The notes under the pieces were generated by a model. That model made no database searches. It worked only from the letters and a program-made list of their open reading frames with translations, and had not been told where the DNA came from. Shown piece after piece: positions 59,217 to 64,000 of a DNA stretch of 64,000 nucleotides (within the stretch, counting starts at the first letter, position 1; each line of letters begins with the position of its first letter). The position numbers were made by a program, and so were the translations under genes. Source of the DNA: Fodinibius roseus (lineage in GTDB: Bacteria; Bacteroidota; Rhodothermia; Balneolales; Balneolaceae); NCBI RefSeq assembly GCF_900129315.1, contig NZ_FQUS01000013.1, positions 1 through 64,000 on the forward strand. Reading direction: 5' to 3'.

Positions 59217-61712
59217 ATGAAACGCCTGGCTGTGTTAACATCGATCTTCCTGATACTCTCTTGCACGGAGCTGCTGGCCCAACAACTTCCCTCAATAAAT
59301 GAAAAAACGCAAGCTCTCGACCAAAAAGAAGGCTTTTTTGCCTATTACTGGAATGAGGCGGAGGGGAAACTGTTGCTGGAGCTGGACCCCGACCGGCTCA
59401 AGACACAGTTCCTCTATGTCAATTCCCTCACAGCCGGGCTCGGTTCCAATGATATCGGCCTGGATCGCAACCAGCTGGGAGACACACGCATTGTCTATTT
59501 CGAACGCCGGGGACCCAAGGTCCTGATGGTACAGCCCAACTACGCCTACCGGGCAATCACCGAAAATGAAAAGGAAAAACAATCGGTGCGCGAGGCCTTT
59601 GCACAGTCGGTCTTGTGGGGATTTGAAATCGTTGCCGAACAAAACGGACGTCTGCTGATCGATATGACCGGCTTTTTATTGCGGGATGCCCATAATGTTA
59701 CCGGGCGGCTGCGTGCCCGTAATGAGGGATCCTACCGCGTAGACGAATCCCGCTCGGCCGTCTACCCGGAGGGGACGATGAATTTTCCGAAGAACAGCGA
59801 ATTTGAGGCTACCCTGACATTCACAGCAGACTATCCGGGGGAGCAGGTCCGATCCGTAACCCCTACCCCCCGGGCCATCACGCTCCGCCAGCATCATTCT
59901 TTTGTGGAACTGCCGGACAATCAATTCGAACCGCGCCCCTTCGACCCGCGCGCCGGCTACTCCGCTGTCAGCTACCAGGACTACAGCACCCCGATCGGTG
60001 AACCCCTGACCAAGCGTTTTATTAGAAGGCACCGGCTCAAAAAGAAAAATCCCGGTGCCGCCGTGAGCGAACCGGTGGAACCGATCATCTATTACCTGGA
60101 TCCCGGCACACCCGAACCTGTTCGCGGCGCCCTCCGCGAGGGGGCGCGCTGGTGGAACGAGGCGTTCGAAGCGGCCGGCTACAAAAATGCGTTCCGGGTC
60201 GAAGTCCTGCCCGACAGCGCCCATCCCCTCGATGTGCGTTACAATATGATCAACTGGGTGCACCGGTCCACCCGGGGCTGGTCGTACGGCAGCTCGGTCG
60301 TGGACCCGCGGACGGGAGAAATCATCAAGGGACATGTACTGCTGGGTTCGCTGCGCGTACGCCAGGATTACCTGATTGCAGAGGGACTCCTTTCGCCGTA
60401 TGAAGAGGGGCTGAATTACGATGAAAATAATAATCCCATGCTGGAAATGGCCCTGGCCCGTATCCGCCAGCTCTCGGCCCACGAAGTGGGACACACGCTG
60501 GGGCTGACCCACAATTTTGCAGCCAGTACCAACGACCGCGCTTCCGTCATGGATTACCCCGCCCCGAAAGTCACTATTACGCCCGACAGCACGCTGGATC
60601 TGCAGAATGCCTATGATACCGGCATCGGGGAATGGGACAAGATGGCAATCACCTATGGCTATAAAGATCTATCGGCGACGGCCGACAAAGAAGCCGCTTT
60701 GAATGAGGTCATAACCTCAGCCATCGACCAGGGACTCCACTTTATCTCCGACGCCGATGCGCGTCCCCCGGGCGGGGCCCATCCCATGGCTCACCTCTGG
60801 GACAACGGCCCTGATCCGGTCCGGCAGCTGAATCATGTGATGGACGTGCGGGCTATTGCCCTGGAGAATTTCTCGGAATCCGCCATCCCGCAAGGAACCC
60901 CGATGGCAACACTGGAAGACGCGCTGGTGCCTGTCTACCTCTATCATCGCTACCAGGTAGAAGGCACCGCCAAACTGATCGGGGGACTGGAATACAGCTA
61001 CAGCGTGCGCGGGGACGGTCAGCCGGGTCCCGCGCCGGTAGCCGATTCGCTGCAGCGGGCCGCGCTCGAGGCCATGCTGAACACGCTCTCACCCGAAGCG
61101 CTGGAGATTCCCGGTCCGGTAACAGACCTCATTCCCCCGCGTCCCCCGGGCTATCATGATTCCCGCGAGCTGTTCAACAACCATACCGATCCGGCCTTCG
61201 ATCCTTTGGGGGCCGCCGAGACGGCTGCCAATATGACGGCGAAGTTGTTAATGAATGAAAACAGGGCAGCGCGGCTCATGGAGTTCAAGGCCCGCGACAG
61301 CAGCAGACTGGGACTTGGTGACATGCTGGATCAGGTTATTACCGAAACCTGGCAGGCCGATCCGCGGGAAGGCTACCGGAATGCTATTCAGAATACTGTG
61401 AATCACGTCGTCTTGTACCAGATGATGCAGCTAGCATCCGATGAGGATGCTTCCTCGCAGGTGCGGTCTGTTATCAACCTTAAGCTGGAAGCCCTGCGCG
61501 AGTGGATCAGGGAAGAGGTCGAGCAGCCGTCCCCCAACGAACAGCGGGCGGCTTCCCTGCTGTACGGGTACCGCCTGCTGCAACAATTTACGGAAGAGGG
61601 CGAAATACTCACCCTCCCCGAACCCCTGCGTCCCCCGCCCGGCTCGCCTATCGGCAGCGGAGAACGCCCGCTGCTGAATTGCGGTGTGCAATTTCAACCA
61701 AATAGGTATTAA
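59217..61712 (+). CDS. Large secreted zinc-dependent metalloprotease (DUF5117/DUF4953-type)
   Basis: I take the ATG at 59217 (MKRLAVLTSIFLILSCTELL, 831 residues), which begins a signal peptide. The ATG at 59154 adds 21 residues that bury it. The family marks are FFAYYWNEAEGKLLLEL, HSFVELPDNQFEPRPFDPRA near the middle, and the zinc site SAHEVGHTLGLTHNF at about 420-434. Also typical is VMDYPAPKVTI after it. It is likely a periplasmic or exported peptidase of unknown substrate. Its family is common in Bacteroidota and relatives. Confidence 0.9.
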   Translation: MKRLAVLTSIFLILSCTELLAQQLPSINEKTQALDQKEGFFAYYWNEAEGKLLLELDPDRLKTQFLYVNSLTAGLGSNDIGLDRNQLGDTRIVYFERRGPKVLMVQPNYAYRAITENEKEKQSVREAFAQSVLWGFEIVAEQNGRLLIDMTGFLLRDAHNVTGRLRARNEGSYRVDESRSAVYPEGTMNFPKNSEFEATLTFTADYPGEQVRSVTPTPRAITLRQHHSFVELPDNQFEPRPFDPRAGYSAVSYQDYSTPIGEPLTKRFIRRHRLKKKNPGAAVSEPVEPIIYYLDPGTPEPVRGALREGARWWNEAFEAAGYKNAFRVEVLPDSAHPLDVRYNMINWVHRSTRGWSYGSSVVDPRTGEIIKGHVLLGSLRVRQDYLIAEGLLSPYEEGLNYDENNNPMLEMALARIRQLSAHEVGHTLGLTHNFAASTNDRASVMDYPAPKVTITPDSTLDLQNAYDTGIGEWDKMAITYGYKDLSATADKEAALNEVITSAIDQGLHFISDADARPPGGAHPMAHLWDNGPDPVRQLNHVMDVRAIALENFSESAIPQGTPMATLEDALVPVYLYHRYQVEGTAKLIGGLEYSYSVRGDGQPGPAPVADSLQRAALEAMLNTLSPEALEIPGPVTDLIPPRPPGYHDSRELFNNHTDPAFDPLGAAETAANMTAKLLMNENRAARLMEFKARDSSRLGLGDMLDQVITETWQADPREGYRNAIQNTVNHVVLYQMMQLASDEDASSQVRSVINLKLEALREWIREEVEQPSPNEQRAASLLYGYRLLQQFTEEGEILTLPEPLRPPPGSPIGSGERPLLNCGVQFQPNRY

Positions 61713-61780
61713 TCTGTAGTAACCGGATAATGAACGGTTATGACCATTTGTGTTAGTTGGTTTGGTACCCGGACTCCGAA

Positions 61781-62422
61781 ATGGACCGGAGCATCACCGT
61801 TACAGCTGCAACATTTCCCATGATTTCACCCGACAAATTACTTAACGCCTATGCCAACGGCATTTTCCCGATGGCTGACTCGCGTCACGACCCGGAGACA
61901 AAATGGTACACCTCCAGTCACCGCGGTATTATTCCACTCGACAGCTTTCATGTTTCGTCAAATGTAAAGCGGATTATCCGGAACCAGCATTACCATATCA
62001 AATTTGACAAAGCGTTCAGAGATGTGATGGAAGCCTGTGCCGATCGGGACACTACCTGGATCTCGGAAAAACTAATCAACTCCTATTGCACTCTCCATGA
62101 GGCAGGCCACGCCCATTCGGTGAGCGTCTACAACCAGGACCGGAAACTGGTAGGGGGACAGTATGGGGTTTCGCTGGGGGCGGCATTTTTCGGCGAATCG
62201 ATGTTCGGGCGGGCCAGGGAAGCTTCCAAAGTAGCGCTCTACTGGACGCACCGGGTCCTACAGCAAGGCGGGTTTGAACTTTGGGATACCCAGTTCTGGA
62301 CCGAACATCTCGCCCGGTTCGGCTGCATCGAAATTTCGGCCGCCGAGTATGAAAAGCGACTGCAGGCGGCCCTCAAAAAATCAGCTGAATTCAAACCGGT
62401 GGATACGGATGCCCGCAGCTAA
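61781..62422 (+). CDS. aat: Leucyl/phenylalanyl-tRNA-protein transferase
   Basis: Aat adds Leu or Phe to proteins with N-terminal Arg or Lys, marking them for ClpSAP degradation. The core starts SPDKLLNAYANGIFPMADSR and has WISEKLINSYCTLHEAGHAH, HSVSVYNQDRKLVGGQYGVS and GAAFFGESMFGRAREASKVA, all family hallmarks. The ATG at 61781 gives 213 residues. ATG at 61820 would start right at the core and is possible. The frame opening at 61757 begins with TTG. Confidence 0.94.
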   Translation: MDRSITVTAATFPMISPDKLLNAYANGIFPMADSRHDPETKWYTSSHRGIIPLDSFHVSSNVKRIIRNQHYHIKFDKAFRDVMEACADRDTTWISEKLINSYCTLHEAGHAHSVSVYNQDRKLVGGQYGVSLGAAFFGESMFGRAREASKVALYWTHRVLQQGGFELWDTQFWTEHLARFGCIEISAAEYEKRLQAALKKSAEFKPVDTDARS

Positions 62423-62679
62423 ACCGGATTTCCCATCCCCGCTACTCCGAAGGAATGACCCTCTCGTGCGCCTGCATCTTTCTGAAAATTTTTATACCAA
62501 TTTATGAGCAAATTACGTTTCTTACAGATAGACTTGATTTCTCACTCCCGGCTGCCGGACAAACGGTAAGGCACAATGCGGTAATCTGAGCCTTTCGCGG
62601 CGATGCTTTTGGGTGGCAAGCTAAGAAATGCGGGTCATACACTGAGAAATATAACACTTATCGACCGGGTGCTATAACT

Positions 62680-63429
62680 ATGTTTGCTAATTTTAATGAT
62701 GATATTTGGGATGAATACCAGTGGGAAGCCCATCTGAATGAGATTGCCAAGCAGAATACCCAGCTTCGAAGATTCATTGCCCCGGACGCTTCAGACAGCA
62801 ATCCGCGGTGGTTAACCCTGCTCCGGGAAAACAGTGATGAATGGGAAGCGGTGGATGCGTTTATCGAAGAAGAACTGCAGCTGGATGACCCCTATTTCGA
62901 GGACGATGAATCGGACGAAAGCAAACTGGATGATTTCCTTTGGGATGAATGGGAAGATGAAGAACCTCCGATTGACGAGGAAGACGACTTCGATGCCGGG
63001 GAAGAATGGAAAGAACTGAGTAATGACTTTGCCTTATCCGGTAACGGTTCTATAGAGATGCTCGACATCTATAACCATTCCCGCGAGCTGGCGGTCATAA
63101 TACTGCAGTGGATCGAATACAGCAATCCCCGGTTCCTGAATAAAGATTGCACTGATTTTGTGGGCAAAGTACTGCAGATCGGAGCTAAAATCGCCGGCGG
63201 GTACGGCTTCGGATTTGAACGCGAATTTCTGGGGGGCAACATTGCATACACTAAAAAAGCCCTTTACTGTGCCAATGACGGGCTCACTATCCTGCAGCGC
63301 GACCTGAAGGACACATCGCTGATCACCAGGAAGCAATACCTGCATTTCCACGAGCGGCTTTTTACGCTTCGAAATGATATCGGCATCTACATACAGGAGC
63401 TTCGCGAACAGTTTTATACGAGCTTGTAG
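62680..63429 (+). CDS. Hypothetical protein with acidic N-terminal half
   Basis: No family is recognised. The first 115 residues are rich in Asp, Glu and Trp (DDPYFEDDESDESKLDDFLW, then DEWEDEEPPIDEEDDFDAGE). The second half (from about 125) is predicted helical, with IYNHSRELAVIILQWIEY, DFVGKVLQIGAKIAGGYGFG and HFHERLFTLRNDIGIYIQEL, four or five helices in all. There is no signal peptide or membrane segment. Codon use looks like the neighbours, so it is a real gene. A helical bundle that binds a partner through the acidic tail is possible, but unproven. It is a single gene, followed 15 bases later by repeat copy E. Confidence 0.75.
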   Translation: MFANFNDDIWDEYQWEAHLNEIAKQNTQLRRFIAPDASDSNPRWLTLLRENSDEWEAVDAFIEEELQLDDPYFEDDESDESKLDDFLWDEWEDEEPPIDEEDDFDAGEEWKELSNDFALSGNGSIEMLDIYNHSRELAVIILQWIEYSNPRFLNKDCTDFVGKVLQIGAKIAGGYGFGFEREFLGGNIAYTKKALYCANDGLTILQRDLKDTSLITRKQYLHFHERLFTLRNDIGIYIQELREQFYTSL

Positions 63430-63443
63430 AGCGAAAGAAGTAA

Positions 63444-63590
63444 AGAGATTTTTGCAAAAGCCGTTCTTTGGGACCAATCTCTGTATTTTAGCGCATTCAA
63501 AATCCTCACATAATATCAAATGCTGCGGTTATGGTTATCAATGCGTTCAGGCTTTGATATTGATCAAGGTTCCTGGTTTTGCAAAAGTCT
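63444..63590 (+). repeat. Dispersed intergenic repeat, copy E
   Basis: It contains TTTTTGCAAAAGCCGTTCTT, TTCAAAATCCTCACATAATA, and the terminal GGTTCCTGGTTTTGCAAAAG. The middle differs from copies C and D. It lies between the ends of two convergent genes. Confidence 0.65.
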
Positions 63591-63622
63591 GGGCTCATAG
63601 AGGAATGACTGACATACGTACC

Positions 63623-64000
63623 TTACTTCCAAATAGCCACTTCGCGATGATCTTCTGAATCTGACATCCCGCGGAACATGCCCGGGGTATTCATATCCAT
63701 CAGCATATTCCCGTATCGATCGACGGCAATCATCCCGGCCTCACCGGGTTCAAGCACCTCCCTGAGCAGGTAATCCGCGGCTTCCTCAAGACTGGCGGGC
63801 TTGTGCTTCATGTAGGCGCTGACCGTATGTCCCGATACCGCCTCCATGATACGCTCGCCCCAGCCCGTCATAGACACCGCTACCACATCACTGGCATAGG
63901 TCCCGGCACCGATGACCGGCACATCGCCTACACGACCATACTTTTTATTCGTCATGCCGCCCGTGGAAGTTCCCGCCGCCAGCTTTCCCTCCTTATCCAG
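63623..64000 (-). CDS. Isoaspartyl peptidase/L-asparaginase, C-terminal part (5' end beyond the window)
   Basis: The minus strand is open from the last base and reads LDKEGKLAAGTSTGGMTNKK, then YGRVGDVPVIGAGTYAS, the hallmark of the beta subunit of N-terminal-nucleophile asparaginases (Asparaginase_2 family). The nucleophile Thr lies further upstream, outside the window. The visible part ends normally (MLMDMNTPGMFRG). The ATG at 63955 is internal, not the start. The enzyme hydrolyses isoaspartyl dipeptides or Asn. Confidence 0.9.
   Translation of the reverse strand: MDKEGKLAAGTSTGGMTNKKYGRVGDVPVIGAGTYASDVVAVSMTGWGERIMEAVSGHTVSAYMKHKPASLEEAADYLLREVLEPGEAGMIAVDRYGNMLMDMNTPGMFRGMSDSEDHREVAIWK

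Overview
The window is a bacterial chromosome segment of about 64 kb, most likely from the FCB superphylum and probably Balneolota or close kin. This is an inference. It rests on GldC, GldF/GldG-like and DUF4340 proteins, a type II NADH dehydrogenase, a three-part NAD(P) transhydrogenase, genes with little Shine-Dalgarno signal, and a few Bacteroidota-type TAnnTTTG promoter boxes. No 16S rRNA is present, so the placement is provisional.

1-9300 is a markedly AT-rich defence island on the minus strand. In transcription order it holds a type IV-like (EVE-like plus Mrr nuclease) endonuclease, HsdM, a short GC-rich structured intergenic element, an Abi_2/AbiF-type HEPN protein, HsdS and HsdR. HsdS carries two DNA-identical target-recognition domains (a 530 bp perfect direct repeat). 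The structured element before the HEPN gene looks like an RNA partner of the kind described for abiF loci. The island abuts the 3' end of a tRNA-Phe gene, and decayed coding remnants lie at its far end.

9.3-24.2 kb is core housekeeping: recJ, hslO, type II NADH dehydrogenase, an ErpA/SufA-type Fe-S protein, an AlbA_2 protein, gpsA-plsY, lipB-lipA, lpdA, a metzincin lipoprotein, prfC and a DUF72 protein.

24.4-32.8 kb is a signalling block. A CheB-CheR-PAS-histidine kinase fusion diverges from three tandem NarL/FixJ response-regulator paralogues, followed by a receiver-less sigma-54 activator. The long gaps hold a shared promoter-like element, a strong hairpin terminator and a possible small RNA.

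33-64 kb contains an M61 peptidase, a serine hydrolase, pntAA/pntAB/pntB, an MFS transporter, a GldA/F/G-like ABC operon with a DUF4340 protein, nth, a Memo-family protein with an N-terminal PqqD-like domain, gldC, ahcY, a TlpA-like thiol protein, lhgO, a GlcD/GlcF-type oxidoreductase fusion, a TIM-barrel protein, a rhodanese, recN, a large secreted zinc protease, aat, an acidic hypothetical protein and a truncated isoaspartyl peptidase.

From 30.9 kb on, the gaps carry at least eight copies of an imperfect 130-160 bp repeat with terminal inverted repeats, resembling a MITE or REP-like family. I found none in the first 30 kb. The strongest candidates for something new are the RNA-HEPN toxin unit inside the type I locus, the duplicated-TRD HsdS, and this repeat family.
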